DNA from: Solanum dulcamara
Taxonomy: Eukaryota; Streptophyta; Magnoliopsida; Solanales; Solanaceae
NCBI RefSeq assembly: GCF_947179165.1
Contig: NC_077237.1
Location: forward strand, 63,471,523-63,535,522
Reading direction: 5' to 3'
Length of the DNA stretch: 64,000 nucleotides
The notes beneath the pieces are model-generated. The model was not told the DNA's origin. It saw nothing but the letters and a program-made list of their open reading frames with translations, and ran no database searches. The position numbers and the translations under genes were made by a program. This document shows positions 37,049 through 48,826 of the stretch, one piece after another (positions within the stretch are counted from its first letter, which is position 1; each line of letters opens with the position of its first letter).

Positions 37049-37244
37049 TCATATCCTTAGGAGTCTGCAAGCCGTGTCTAGTAGAATATTTTTTTATAAA
37101 TGTGTTGTGCACAAAATTCGATAAGCAAAAATCTACAAGGCATATTAGAATGGTCATCCTTCTTTTGCTCACCTCGTGCTAAAGAGCGGTGTCTTAAGGG
37201 TTGAGTTTTTTAAGCTTATAATTGATATTTATTTGTAGAGAGAG

Positions 37245-38640
37245 ATGGATGATACCAGACAAACCATAGTTAGCTAGGGGCTAGATACAATTATAGGTGA
37301 GAGTGCCAAAAAGGTACCACAAGAGGAGGTAGCCCATTCGGAGACATAGGGGGATATATCTTCTCAGCCACTATAGCTTCTCCACCACTTCAGGAGATTT
37401 TGAGGGCTATAGGACCCCTGACCCCACCAGCAGTACCACTTCTAGCTCCTTCTATTCCACCTGATAAGGATTTCAAGAGTGCATGTGTATATTAACACAG
37501 CTAGTAGCTGTACAGTGCCAGTCGGTTGCGCCAGATGATGCCGGACTTTCTAAAGGGCCTAGAAGTTTGAGAGTTCATGAATTTCTTGCCTTGAATCCTC
37601 TACAGTTTACAAAGACAGATCATAGAGAGGATAGTCAGCACTTTATGGATCAACTTCATAGGATCATCAGGGTCATGCATGCCTCATCAACTGAGTCAGT
37701 TGAGTCAGCAGCATTTCAATTACATAATATTGTTGTATTGTGGTATGAGAGTTGGGAGTGATCTAGAGGAAAACATGTACCTCTATTCACTTGGGATATC
37801 TTTAGAGAAGCTTTCATAGATCACTATTTTACTTAAGAGATTAGGGATGTCCGGGTAGATCCGTTTCTGAACCTTTGATAGGACAGCATGAGTGTTCAGA
37901 GTATAGGCTAAGATTTGATTCATAGGCTAGATATGTACCATCATTTATTGATATGATATATGACAGGGTGTGTAGATTTGTGGGAGGGATTGATTCAAAC
38001 TATATTGATGTTTGTTCTACCACTACACTAAATAATAGTATGGATATCTCACGAATTCAGTCCTTTTCACAAGGCATAGAGGACCGCCGACATCAACAAT
38101 ATATGAGTGAGAGGGTTGAGAGAGAGAGCAACAAAAAAGGGCTAGGACCACTTGTTCACAGGGAGAGTTTTAGGGTGGTCCCAGACTCTAATATTCTAAT
38201 AGGCCACCTAGACCTCCATCGTGGCAGTTCCAAGGTAGTACACTTGATCATTGGAGACAGTCAGGCCTAGGTGATAGTTCACGAGCATCAGACTCTCAGC
38301 AGTAGAGTAGTTTAGGCCTGGCTAGGATAGCCCCTTTGCATTGTGTCACTTGCGTTAGGATGCATTTTGGGAGGTGCAGGCAGGGTTCAACATGATGTTA
38401 TTCTTGTGGCCAGGAGGGGCATGGGTGGAGGAACTGCCCGACCATATGTCAGAGTGGTATGGGTCAGCTAACAGGCTCAATAATAGGTTCCTCTTTATTG
38501 GCATAGTCTACAGGGCGTGGACCCCAAACATTAGTAGGTAAAGGTAGAGGTAGAGGCATAGGCAAATATAGAGCATCTAGTTCTGGTAGTTATGAGAACC
38601 GTACATATGCACTTACTGACCGACAGGATGCAGAATCATC
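37245..38640 (+). pseudogene. Element A, gag
   Basis: An ATG at 37245 starts a frame with a stop after ten codons. The best preserved piece, 37483-37761, carries the gag core with RVHEFLALNP, FMDQLHRI and VLWYESWE, characteristic of plant chromovirus-like Ty3/gypsy gag. Another piece at 37953-38270 holds MDISRIQSFSQGIE. Two zinc knuckles follow: CVTC..H..C at 38342-38377 and an intact CX2CX4HX4C at 38396-38437, with an in-frame TGA just before the second. Gag would form the particle. Numerous stops and frameshifts make it a pseudogene. Confidence 0.85.
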
Positions 38641-38650
38641 ACCAGATGTT

Positions 38651-38953
38651 ATGATAGGTACATTGATTATTTGCTCCCATAATGTTTATGCTTTGATAGA
38701 TCTCGGATCTACTCTATCCTATGTTACTCTATTTATTGTGGGGAAGTTGGGTATAGTAGAAAAGTTATTAAATCAACCATTTACTTTGTCCTTAACAGCT
38801 GGTGAGTCTATTAGTGCCAATAGATACTACCGAGGTTGCACGATAGAAATTATTGATGGTCAGACCTCTGTAGACCTAGTAGAGTTAGAGATGATTGATT
38901 TCAATGTCATCATGGGTATGGACGATATAGAGTCTTGTTATACTAATGTTTAG
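38651..38953 (+). pseudogene. Element A, retropepsin-type protease
   Basis: A 100-codon frame with ALIDLGSTLSYVT, the aspartic protease active-site loop, and IIDGQTSVDLVELEM and FNVIMGMD downstream. The usual D-[ST/P]-G triad reads D-L-G: the catalytic aspartate is kept but the next residue is unusual. The frame ends near the normal protease/RT boundary with a stop replacing tryptophan (GMD..W region). Confidence 0.8.
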
Positions 38954-39129
38954 TATAGGATAAAGATTGGTAGATTCCACTTTCCAGGAGAGGCAGTTTG
39001 GGAACAGAATGGTTGTACGACAACACCAAAAGGTTGGTTTATTTCCTATCTTAAGGCAAAAAGGATAATTATAAAGGGTTGTATTTTTCATCTTATGCGC
39101 ATTTAGGATGTAGATGGTGAACAACCAAC

Positions 39130-39800
39130 ACTCTAGTCTATTCCGGTGGTTAATGAGTCTCAAGAAATATTTCCAGACAAGCTTCCTCGTATTCCCCAGA
39201 ACAGGAAATTGATTTTTCTATCGATATACTACTAGGTACACAACCCATATCTACCCCTCTTTATAGAATGGGTCCTGCTGAGCTAAAAGAGTTGAAGGAT
39301 TAACTGAAAGACTGGCTGGATAAAGGCTTTATTAGGCCTGATGCTTCACTGCAGGGTGCGCCAGTGTTATTTATGAGAAAGAAAGATGGCTCACTAAGAT
39401 TGTGAATCAATTACCAACAGTTGAATGAGGCGACTGTAAAGAATAAGTATCCCTTTTCAAGGATCGATGACTTGTTTGATCAGTTTCAAGGTCCTAAGTG
39501 CTTCTCAAAGATTGATTTGAGATCAGGATACCACTAGGTTCGGGAGATAGAAATTCCAAAGACAGCATTTAGGACTAGATATGGACATTTTGAGTTCTTG
39601 GTGATGTATTTTTGATTGACTAATTCCCCAACAATGTTCATGGATTTGATGAATAGAATATTTAGGCCATATATAGACATGTTCGTGATTTTATTCATTG
39701 ATGATATTTTGGTATATTCATATTCAAAAGCTAAGCATGTAGATCATTTACGAGTAGTCCTTCAGGTTCTTCGAGATTAGGAACTTTGCACAAAGTTATC
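39130..39800 (+). pseudogene. Element A, reverse transcriptase
   Basis: Split by stops, but the order of motifs is clear: the linker with FPDKLP (39170), KDGSLR (near 39390), KIDLRSGYH (near 39510, followed by a stop where glutamine is usual), [14 protein letters not shown] (near 39565) and the catalytic FIDDILVYS at 39694-39720. Both aspartates of the DD box are intact. At least five in-frame stops (for example TGA at about 39403, TAG at 39536, TGA at about 39612) prevent a product. Confidence 0.88.
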
Positions 39801-39803
39801 TAA

Positions 39804-40704
39804 GTGTGGGTTTGGGTTGCAATTTGTAGTTTCATAGTCCATATTATATCGGATGAAGACATTATGGTGGATACACAGAAGATAGAGGTAGTGAAAACTT
39901 GGCCCAAGCCCACAACTCTGATAGAAGTTTGTAGTTTCCTACTATTAGCTGGGTACTATAGAAGGTTCATGGAGGGGTTTTCTTTACTATCGGAACAAGT
40001 GACAAAGATGACTCTGAAAGAAGCTAAGTTTCAGTGGAATGAGGCTTGCAAGTATAGTTTCCAAGAGCCGAAGGACAAGTTGAATCAATGCCAGTTTTAG
40101 CCTTGCTCGAGGATTTAGAGGGCTATGCCATGTACTTTGATGCTTCTAGTGTTGGGTTGGGGTGTGATCTAATGCAACATGGTAAGGTGATCACATACGC
40201 TTCAAGGAAATTAAGGAAGCATGAGAAGAACTATTCAACCCACAATTTAGAGTTGGCGATAGTTATGCATGCGTTAAAGATTTAGAGAAACTATCTGTAT
40301 GGCATTCATGTTGATATCTTCACAGATCATAAGAGCCTTCAGTATATCTTTAGACAAAAGGAGTTAAATCTGCGACATCGTCGATGGACTGAGCTATTGA
40401 AAGACTATGACGTAGTTATTTTATATTATCCAAGGAAGGCGAATATTGTAGCCAATGCCCTTAGTCATAGATCTATGGATAGTTTATCCTATTTAGATGT
40501 TAAGAGGAGCGAGTTGGCTCAATAGCTTCATTAATTAGCTAGTTTGGGATTCAAATTACGAGAGGCAGATAATTATAGGGTCACATTTCAAGATAGATAC
40601 ATATCATCTCTAGTTTTGGAGATAAAGGCACGACAACATAAGGATCCTTACTTGGAATAGATAAGAGCTAAGGCTCAGGACAAAAAGTCTTTAGACTTTT
40701 ATAT
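39804..40704 (+). pseudogene. Element A, RT thumb and RNase H, cut by element C
   Basis: 39804-40100 holds KIEVVKTWPKPTTL and [13 protein letters not shown]. After a frameshift, 40088-40285 holds the RNase H start [10 protein letters not shown] and [12 protein letters not shown], with the catalytic Asp and Glu present. A TAG replaces the tryptophan that normally follows. The part from 40288 to 40500 still reads IFTDHKSLQYIF and the KANIVANALS tail. The region ends at 40704 where C is inserted and continues at 51532. Confidence 0.85.
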
Positions 40705-40789
40705 TATAAGACCCCAAAAGTTGGAAAGTCAAAAAACGAGGAACAAAAGATGAACTTACTGAAAACTTTAGATTTTAGCACTAGGTGAT

Positions 40790-40985
40790 GACCACAAAGG
40801 CCATCACGATTGTGACTCTCACCATGCCTCATGGTGTGCCACTGTGGTGGAGTTCCTGGAACTTAGTCCTCTAGGGAAGGGACCATGATGAGGAAGAAAA
40901 GTCCGTGTTAAGAACCAAGAGCCATGGTGCCCTCCGTGTGACCCCTTCCCTAAGGCCCTTAGAAGATTTCCAATGGCAGGGACCA
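40790..40985. repeat. CCACGGTCCGTGG-type words in the C 5' LTR, left
   Basis: Words built on CACGGACCGTG and CATGGTGNNC recur in the same LTR position where B and D carry GACTCGTAG words. The array continues at 44312-44600 after F and is mirrored at 50440-50990 in the 3' LTR. Confidence 0.65.
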
Positions 40986-41351
40986 CAGATGTGTTACACC
41001 CTATACTTTGGTACCTTGGAACGCTTCGTAAGCTTCATAAGTTTCTAGGAAGGCTCTTAAGTTTCTTAGAAGTCATCATTTGAGTCGGATAATCTATAAC
41101 GCTATCAAATAATCCTAAGGAAAGGAGAAGGAGATACTCCATAAGAGAGAAGATTGGAAATAGGTTTACAAGAATCCGAAAGAATTTAGAGGCTAAGTAG
41201 TGAGTCGTAGGACTCGACGTACTTGTGAAAGATATTACTTGGGACATTTTCCATACTAAGCTACTTGAGTACACGTCGAGCTTAAGTAGCAAGGAACCCA
41301 TAGGCTCTTAAAGTGAGAAAAGATTACGAAACTACGGAAGAGAAAAAAGGG

Positions 41352-41450
41352 GATGACGCACCTACTTGAAGCAAGCAGGTGATGCACCTACTTGAAGCAA
41401 GCAGGTGATGCACCTACTTGAAGCAAGTAGGTGACTCACCTACTTGGGGT
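41352..41450. repeat. 26-bp tandem hairpin repeat in F
   Basis: Units begin at 41358, 41384 and 41410 (GCACCTACTTGAAGCAAGCA...), with a fourth partial unit. Each unit is itself an inverted repeat; in the third, CACCTACTTG (41411-41420) and CAAGTAGGTG (41424-41433) are perfect 10-bp arms around an AAG loop. Confidence 0.9.
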
Positions 41451-41463
41451 GGACCCACGCTGC

Positions 41464-41549
41464 CACGTGGCAGCTTTGGGTTGGAAGTTTGGATGAGGTG
41501 GCACCCTAAGGGGCTATCACGTGTCACCCCTAGGGGGTTTCCACGTGTC
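41464..41549 (+). promoter_or_regulatory. Three ABRE/G-box elements upstream of the F TATA box
   Basis: CACGTG at 41464-41469, 41518-41523 and 41542-41547, each followed so that it reads ACGTGGC or ACGTGTC, the plant ABRE core bound by bZIP factors. The last is 18 bp before the TATA box. Their function in this solo LTR is inferred, not shown. Confidence 0.6.
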
Positions 41550-41564
41550 ATCTCCTAATACAAT

Positions 41565-41576
41565 GTATATATATGT
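41565..41576 (+). promoter_or_regulatory. TATA box of LTR F
   Basis: GTATATATATGT, about 575 bp after the LTR start and directly downstream of the G-box cluster. Transcription of the element would start some 30 bp further on. Confidence 0.55.
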
Positions 41577-43249
41577 ATTACATGACTCTTAAGGTCATTT
41601 CTATCCAGAAAACTGCAACAGCAACCAGAAAAAAAAGAACCCTAAGTCTAGAGAGAAAAAGAGGACGACTTGGAGAAACAAATAGGTAAGTCCTAATTTC
41701 GTTCGGTAAATTAATTATCCAGCATATACCACGATGATATGGAGGTATTAGAAGTATAAATTCGTGGCTTTGTGCAGCCAAAAGGGACAGCTAACAGTCC
41801 ACGCAACTTCCAGCACGCTAAAGAGGTTTCTGAGGCACAATTTTGCCTAGTTTTGGCCAATTTCGGGTAAGGTAAGGTTTCTTCTTTAAATTTGGAATTT
41901 ATGGGGTTGTTATGGAGGGTATTATGTACCTTTTATACTGCTGTAAGTACAAAAAAAAGTCGTGGAGATGCTCAGCGAAAGAAACAATCTAAATTGAAGT
42001 TGTAGTTAAATTTTAGTCGAAGTAAGGCGTTGTGTGTTTGGAGGTGGCTTATGGTTGTGTGGTGTGTGTTTCAGGGCCTAAATGTGTTCTAAAATACGTG
42101 GGGGAGCTTCTGGTTGCAGCCACACGACCCTCGCTTCATACGGTTAAAGGTTTTGCAAAACGGAAACTAGAAACCTTATTTTGGTATCGTGGTTTCGAGC
42201 GAGTCATTTGGAGTTCATGTAGTATAAGATTGATGTAAATTGTATATATATATGCTGAAGGTTATTGTTGTTGGTTGGCTGTAGCTATTAGGAGTATAAT
42301 TGGAAATTCGGATAGGGCACATTATGGGGGAGATGCTGTCCAATTTTTGTTAATGCCCTAACTAGCTAAAGGACTAGTTGAGAAGACGAGCAAGGAAATG
42401 AGTTATATAAATACTCACATGTAACTTAAGACGCTGGAAAGTAGAGGATTGTTGATGCTCGGATTGCTTTCATGTTAAATAGGTTCAAGAGATGATGAGG
42501 AGAACGTGTTAAGAGAAACCCATAAGAGGTATGTAAAGTTAACGTTTCCTTCTTTTGGCATGTTTTGGCATAAGTATGTAAAACCTATCTTTTATTTATT
42601 TTGGGCATGTCTTAGATTTAAGTCACAAATGATATGTGTATGAAGCTTGGGGTTACTCTATTCATGAGCTCTGAACATGATTCATGATGCATATTCGTGT
42701 TCACTTCTGAATGTTAAAGACTCTTAAAGTAGTTAAGCTCCTATTCCTCAAGTCTTCTATATGCTGAAAAGTAGTGTATGTAAAGTTATTCTTCCTCTCT
42801 TTTTGCATGACTTAGATGTAAGTATTATGTATATGAAGTTGAAGTTATTCCAATCTTAAAACTTTGAGTGTGAGTTAAGGCTCTTATTCACTTTTCGATA
42901 TTAGAACTACTGCGATAGTTGAGTTATGGACTTGTAAGTCTTCTACATGACTAAAAGTAGTACACGTAAAGCCTATTCCTTCCTTCTCTTGAAATAGTTA
43001 AGGTAAGTGAAGCGAGATATGATATGAGCTAGACGTGATTCCATTATGAGTTTCGGGTATAACTCAGGACTTGTACTCACTTTGGAATGATAAAGGCCTT
43101 AAAGTAGTTGAACTACGACCCTTGAGCCTCATACAGGTTGAATAGTGTTGGGATGTGTAAGCTCCTATACCTAGGGGCTCTTCAGCATGATTTATGGTGA
43201 TATCTAAGGGATGTTTGATACGTTACAGAGTTTTACATGCACGTATATG

Positions 43250-43610
43250 CATTATGATATATATGGATCAGGCCGAACGTACCTCGGCATATCTTGCTAT
43301 GTAAGGATCGAGTCGTCATTTCTCGGTATGTTATATGATATACGGATTAGGCCATTATTCCTCGGCATATTATATAATATACGGACCGGGCCATCGCACC
43401 TCAGTATATTATACGATATACAGATTAGGCCATCGTACCTTGGCATTGTTACATGATATATGGATCAGGACATCGTTCCTTGGCATTATTATGCGATATC
43501 CAGATCAGGCCATCGTTCCTCGACATTATTATAGGATATGTGGATCGAGCCATCATTCCTCGGCATGTACTTTCTATATACATAGATCGGGATGTACGTT
43601 CCACAATGCT
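43250..43610. repeat. About 40-bp minisatellite in F
   Basis: Units with GATATACGGATCAGGCCATCG and TTCCTCGGCATATTATAT start about every 39-41 bp (43342, 43381, 43421, 43461, 43501). Seven or eight diverged units. Frames with a repeated GPGH/IYGLGH pattern come from it. Confidence 0.85.
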
Positions 43611-46278
43611 AGTGGTATATATGTTCTTATGATGAAAAAATGATGTAGTTATTACACAAGTCCCCGAATGAGCCGGATACAGTACGCAATGATAGCATGT
43701 ATGTGTTTATTTTATAAAATACAGGTACGGTAGATGGCTAAATATTATACTTGCCCCCTACACCCCTATTTCAGCTGTTGTCTTAGTTATGGTGTTTTAT
43801 GCTTTATATACTCAGTACATATGTCGTACTAACCCCTTTCTTTGGGAGGATGTGTTTCATGCCCGCAAGTACAGATGTTCATTTTAGAGATTCGCCAGCT
43901 TAGGGTTTCCACTCAACGATGTAGGAAGTGCTCCACTGTTCCAGAGCCTAACCTTTGATACTGGTCATTCGATATATATATATTTGTTTATTCAGGGGTA
44001 TGGTGAGGGCCCTGTCCTACCATATGTTACTGTTACTATTCTTAGAGGTCTGTAGACATGTGTATATAGGTAATGTGTGAGTTTTGTCTGATTATAGTTG
44101 TAAGATGTATTGTAAATATTACTATGCTATGATAGTCTTATCGGTTGGCTTTTCCTTTCATGACATGATGCAAATAAAAGAGGCTACACATGTATGAATA
44201 TTTTATCACCCACTGGGTTCATGTGGTTGGTTCTTATATCTAATAGATACATATACGGGGATCCAGGTTGGACCCCAATCGTGGCCCATGGGGTTGGGTC
44301 GTGACAAGATGACTACCATAGAACATGTAGAGCTTCACAGACCATAGTGGGTCCGATGGTGAGAAGTCATGTAGACCCTCCTATAGGTCCTGCACCACGC
44401 CCATGATTCGAGGACCGTGATGACCTCTACAGACCGTGAAGGTCTCCATGGAGAAGGTCCTAAAACTTTACTGCAACTTCAAAAGCCTGAGTCTTGTGCC
44501 ACGGACAGCCACCACAGGTCGTATTGACTCTCACAGTCCATAGTGTGTCCCGTGGTGGCACCCTTCTTTCAATCCCTATACCAAAACTTTGAAGGCACTG
44601 ACCATAATGATGAGTCTTAGTTCTAGTTAAATGAAGGATATTTTAGTCATTTCCTATTCTTTCATCAATGTATGTATACATTTTTGGGACTAGATCCATT
44701 AACTCCCAAACAACTTTAAGACTTCTCTCTCAAGGTTCTTTTAAGAGTTCATCTTCTTCATTAAGGTTTTTGCTAGGGTTTCCCCAAGAACAAGTCTCCT
44801 TTCTCGATTACAAGTTCAAATTGACTCAGCGTATGTGAACATTGATCCATGGGTTCCTTTCACCCATGGAATCCCAAGGTTTCTACTCAAAATCTCATTA
44901 ATATTTTATTGGATTTGTAATCCTAGTTTGATAAATTATATTGCGTTATTTCAATTATGTTTTTAATCATTATAAATGGTCATTGTAAGTATATTTTTAC
45001 ATTAATTGCATGATTTTAAGTTGAGTTATAAATTTCCATGCATAAAGTTATTTTCAATTATGACTATGAGGTTCAATTATAATTTACATGATGTTTGATT
45101 ATGAGTACAATGATTTTAAAAGAAAGCTCATATGGATGAAGTTAAGATGAATGATTCAATGATAAAAGTTACGATGATGATCAATTATGATCCAAGAAAG
45201 TTAATATGGTGTGATAAGTACAATTCTCACACAATCATGTTTAAGATAGTGATAAGAATAATTCTCATCAAAGTTATAGATTCTTATGAATCACTAAAGT
45301 TAATGATCTACTCTAACGATTATTTTCATGATGAAGTTAATGATGATAATTCTATGTTTTTAATAAATTCCGTTGGTATATTGACTAAGAACTGAGATGA
45401 CTTATCGGTGGGGTTTAGTCCGGTAACGTAATTAGTTACCCAAGGGAATCCTACTAGCAACCTAAAGTCCCAAACTATGTTGCCCCCATAGATTGACTTC
45501 ATGAATTAGCTATTAGATCCACATATAGCTCACAAATTTAAAGTTTTTCTCACAGAGTCTATCTTGGCAAGTAGCCTCTCTCTTCTCGGTGTGGGAGTTA
45601 CATCGGATTCCATGTTAGAGCTCGTATGGTCTTAAAAAGTCATTTAAAGGTCTTATCCCACACAAGTTATATGCAAAGATATATGTTTTACTATTAAGTT
45701 ATGATGTATTGACCATAAGTTTCTTATGCTTTCAAATGCTTTTAAGCTATATTCATGTTCATAATGATTGGTTATGCATCCTATGTCATATTACTGATTT
45801 CCTATTACTTGTTTATGCATATATCACATACTTAGTACCTTCTGTATACTAACATATATTTTTCCTATATTGTCTCATAATATAGGGACAGACAACACTC
45901 ACGCTTCTTATATTCGTGGCTAGAGTTGGTTTTATTTTCAAGGGTTAGTGAGTCCTCATTCATCGAGGACATGACTTTTTTTCTTTCATGTTGTTACTTT
46001 GACTCACTTTTATTATTTGAGTGAGCTAGTAACTTGTCCTAATCTTCCATCAAGTATAGTCTTAGAGGCATGTTTAGATGATTTAAGAGGTGTAGTCCAC
46101 TTTGGACATTGAGTCGGGTTTATTTTTCTCATCGACATCTTTATTGAGTTGTTTCTTCCACTTTTTTTCATTATGTATTATTACCTTATATATGCTATGT
46201 ATGATAATATGGATTAGTTGGTATCCTTCGGGTTTGTGATCACCATGTTATGGCTAGGTGCTAGGTCGGGTCGTAAAA

Positions 46279-46300
46279 AACTTGATATCAGAGCACAAGG
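46279..46300 (+). other. Primer-binding site of C
   Basis: AACTTGATATCAGAGCACAA follows the LTR end; complementary to initiator Met-tRNA with few changes. Confidence 0.75.
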
Positions 46301-46495
46301 TTCAAGTGTCCTAGGGAGTCTAACATGCCACATCAAGTAGAGTCTTATTCATCAGTGTGAAGCGTGCCACATCTATGAATAAGAGGCTATAAGATGTATT
46401 AGGAAACACTTCACTTCTATCATGATCTCATCGTGCTATAGAGTTGAACTCTAAGGTTTCCTCCTCTAACGCTTTCTCTCTATGATTACTGAAAT

Positions 46496-47524
46496 ATGCC
46501 TCCATGAAGAACTCCCATTTGAAGAAATATTGATGAGGATCCACAAGCTCCAAATGATCCCTTGAATGACCAAATGACTAATGTTGAATTCTGAGTGACT
46601 TTTCAAGTACTTTCTCAAACCATGAAGGCCCAAGTGAATTGTGAGGTGGCAGCTCCCGTAAATCCAAATGTGGGTACGGCGGCAACAAGGTTTCATGACT
46701 TCATGAGGATGAATACTCTAGAGTTTTGGGGTTCCAAGGTGGATGTGTATCCATAAAAAATTGTTGAAAGCATTCATAAGATGGTGGAGATAATGGGGAT
46801 AAGCCCGGTTAAGAGGGCGGAGTTGGTTACCTATTGATTGAAAGATGTTGCTAGGATTTGGTTTGACCAATGGAGGAGTGAAATGCCTAGAGAGACGGAT
46901 CCCGTGACTTGGGAATAATTCAAAGAAGTATTTCTTGACCTCTTTTTACCATTGGAATTGAGGAAGGCCAAGATATAAGAGTTCATCAATCTGAAGAAAT
47001 GAGGTATGAGTATGAGAGAATATGCCCTCAAGTTCACCCAATTGTCAAAGCATGTTCCATTCATGGTTGTTGGCCCAAGAGCTCATATGAGCAAGTTCAT
47101 GTCAGATGTATCGTATTTGGTTTCTAAGAAATACAAGACGGCCATGTTTATTTAGGAAATGGATATCTCTAAACTTATGAACTATGAGGAGCAAATAGAG
47201 GATGAGAAGCTAAGGGACAAAACTAGGGAGTCCAAAAAGGCAAGGACAGATGATGGTGATTCCTCTCATGCTAGGTCCAAAAGTGGCGGGCGTCCTCATT
47301 TTTTCAAAGGTATTCTGGTCAAGGTTCTTCAAATGCTACTACTCCAACATTTGAAAAATATAGGGTACCCAATCCTAAGCCTCAGGGAGGTGCTCCTATT
47401 GTCCAAGCTACTCCAGTATGCAAGAAGTTTTAGAAGAATCATAAAGGAGAATGTCTAGCGGGTTTGAATGTGTTCTATCAATATGGAAAGATAGGTTATC
47501 ATTCTAAGGAGTGTAGGGTGAAGG
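46496..47524 (+). pseudogene. Element C, gag
   Basis: ATGCCTCCATGAAG at 46496 looks like the family's usual start with a TGA at codon 4. The core is readable from about 46690 ([14 protein letters not shown], WFDQWRSE, FINLKK, MSMREYALKFTQLSKH, MSKFMSDVS, EMDISKLMNYEEQ) through several stops. The lysine-rich tail with GGRPHFFKG follows at 47159-47310. The zinc knuckle at 47472-47514 has lost three of four ligands (two Cys and the His) and keeps only the last Cys. Very close to the gag of D. Confidence 0.88.
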
Positions 47525-48016
47525 ATGTCCGTCCTTATGGACAAGGTATTCATAGAGGTCAAGTTCAACAAGGTGATCAAGCTCAACAAAAAGGTGGTCA
47601 ACACAATAACCGATACTATTCTCTTCATGGTAGATAAGAGGTGGAGGAGACTCTCGATGTTGTTATCAGTATGTTACAGGTTTCACTATGATGTTTATGA
47701 TTTACTTGATTCGAGTGCAAATTTATTTTTTGTTACTCCTTATATAGCCGTGAGGTTTGGTGTTAGCTCCAAAATACTGGTAGAGTCTTTTTCCATTTAT
47801 ACTCCTGTAGGTGAATTGGTTATGGCTAAAAGAGTCTGTAGAAATTGTCCAATTTCAGTTTTTCACAAAGTCACCTTCTTCAATCTAGTAGAGCTTGATA
47901 TGACCGACTTTGATATTATTCTTGATATAGATTGGCTTCATGCATGTTATACCTCTATATGTTGTAGAATCTATGTGGTTAAGTTTCAGTTTCCAAATGA
48001 GCCAGTCCTAGAATGA
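47525..48016 (+). pseudogene. Element C, protease
   Basis: A 163-codon open frame. The active-site loop reads LLDSSANLFFVTP where the family has D-P/S-G-A; the aspartate remains but the glycine is serine, so activity is unlikely. Downstream VELDMTDFDIILDIDWLHACY is the typical end of the domain, with I-D-W in place of the G-M-D-W pattern. One of the longest frames left in the window. Confidence 0.85.
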
Positions 48017-48031
48017 AAAGGTAGTAATTCT

Positions 48032-48826
48032 GTGTTTATATCTCAATTCATCTCATACCTTAAAGCTCGGAAAATGATTTCCAAAGGTTGTATCTACCAT
48101 CTAGTTTGGGTTAAAGATACTAACTCCGAGACTCCTACTCTTGAGTCAGTTTCACTTGTTAATCAGTTTTTGGAAGTTTTCCCTAAAGATCTCCCACGTA
48201 GTCCTTCCGAAAGGGAAATAGACTTCGGTATTGATCTCCTACCCGATACGCAACCTATCTATTTTCCTCTTTACCGAATGGTACTGGCAGAATTGAAAGA
48301 GTTAAAGAATCATTTGAAGGATTTTCTAGATAAGGGTTTCACTATACTGAGTATCTCTCCATGGTGTGCTCCAATTCTCTTTGTCAGAAAGAAGGATGGT
48401 TCCCCTCAAATTTGTATAGATTATCGACAGTTGAACAAGGTCACAATTTAGAATAAGTATCCCATTCTAAGAATTTATGATTTATTTGATCAACTTTAAG
48501 GAGCAAGCTACTTTTAAAGATTGATCTCTGATCGGGTTATCATCAACTCCAAGTGAGGGAATGTGACATATCGAAGATGTCCTTTAGAACTCGATATGGT
48601 CACTTTGAATTTTTGATTATGTCTTTTGGATTAATAAATGCTTCTACAGCTTTTATGGATTTAATGAACAGGGTGTTCGAACAATATTTGGATATATTTG
48701 TGATCGTCTTCATTGATGATATTTTGATTTACTCACGGAGTGAGGAAGAGCATGTCGATCACTTGAGGATTGTGTTGTAAATTCTCAAGGACCGTCAGTT
48801 GTATGCAAAGTTAGCAAAAGTGATTT
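48032..48826 (+). pseudogene. Element C, reverse transcriptase
   Basis: 48032-48451 carries [38 protein letters not shown] and [20 protein letters not shown]. It stops at TAG (48449), and a TGA replaces arginine inside the KIDL.SGYH motif (about 48529). 48553-48780 reads on with [13 protein letters not shown] and the catalytic FIDDILIYS (DD at 48715-48720 intact), ending in a TAA. Five or fewer changes inactivate an otherwise good domain. Confidence 0.9.

Larger units (their letters stand above)
40992..44306 (+). mobile_element. Solo LTR F, 3315 bp, inside the C 5' LTR
   Basis: Starts TGTTACACCC, ends GGTCGTGACA, and is flanked by a perfect 5-bp duplication AGATG (40987-40991 and 44307-44311). 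The C 3' LTR lacks it. No primer site, polyprotein or second LTR is present, so it is a solo LTR left by LTR-LTR recombination. It has an evident promoter region (three ABRE/G-boxes then a TATA box at 41565) and two tandem arrays. Frames at 41035-41301, 42032-42238 and 43211-43643 are not supported as genes. Confidence 0.92.
40705..46278 (+). mobile_element. Element C, 5' LTR (interrupted by F)
   Basis: Two parts, 40705-40991 and 44312-46278, about 2.25 kb in total without F. The sequence around the cut (GGACCACAGATG then GATGACTACCATAGAACATG) matches the uninterrupted 3' LTR at 50630-50680. It keeps a 1.17-kb middle segment (about 44756-45920) that the 3' LTR has lost. The frame at 45132-45395 lies in this segment and is not supported. 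Confidence 0.9.

Noticed and set aside
42032..42238. Small cysteine-containing frame in F
   Set aside because: It lies within a solo LTR, has no signal peptide and no recognisable pattern.
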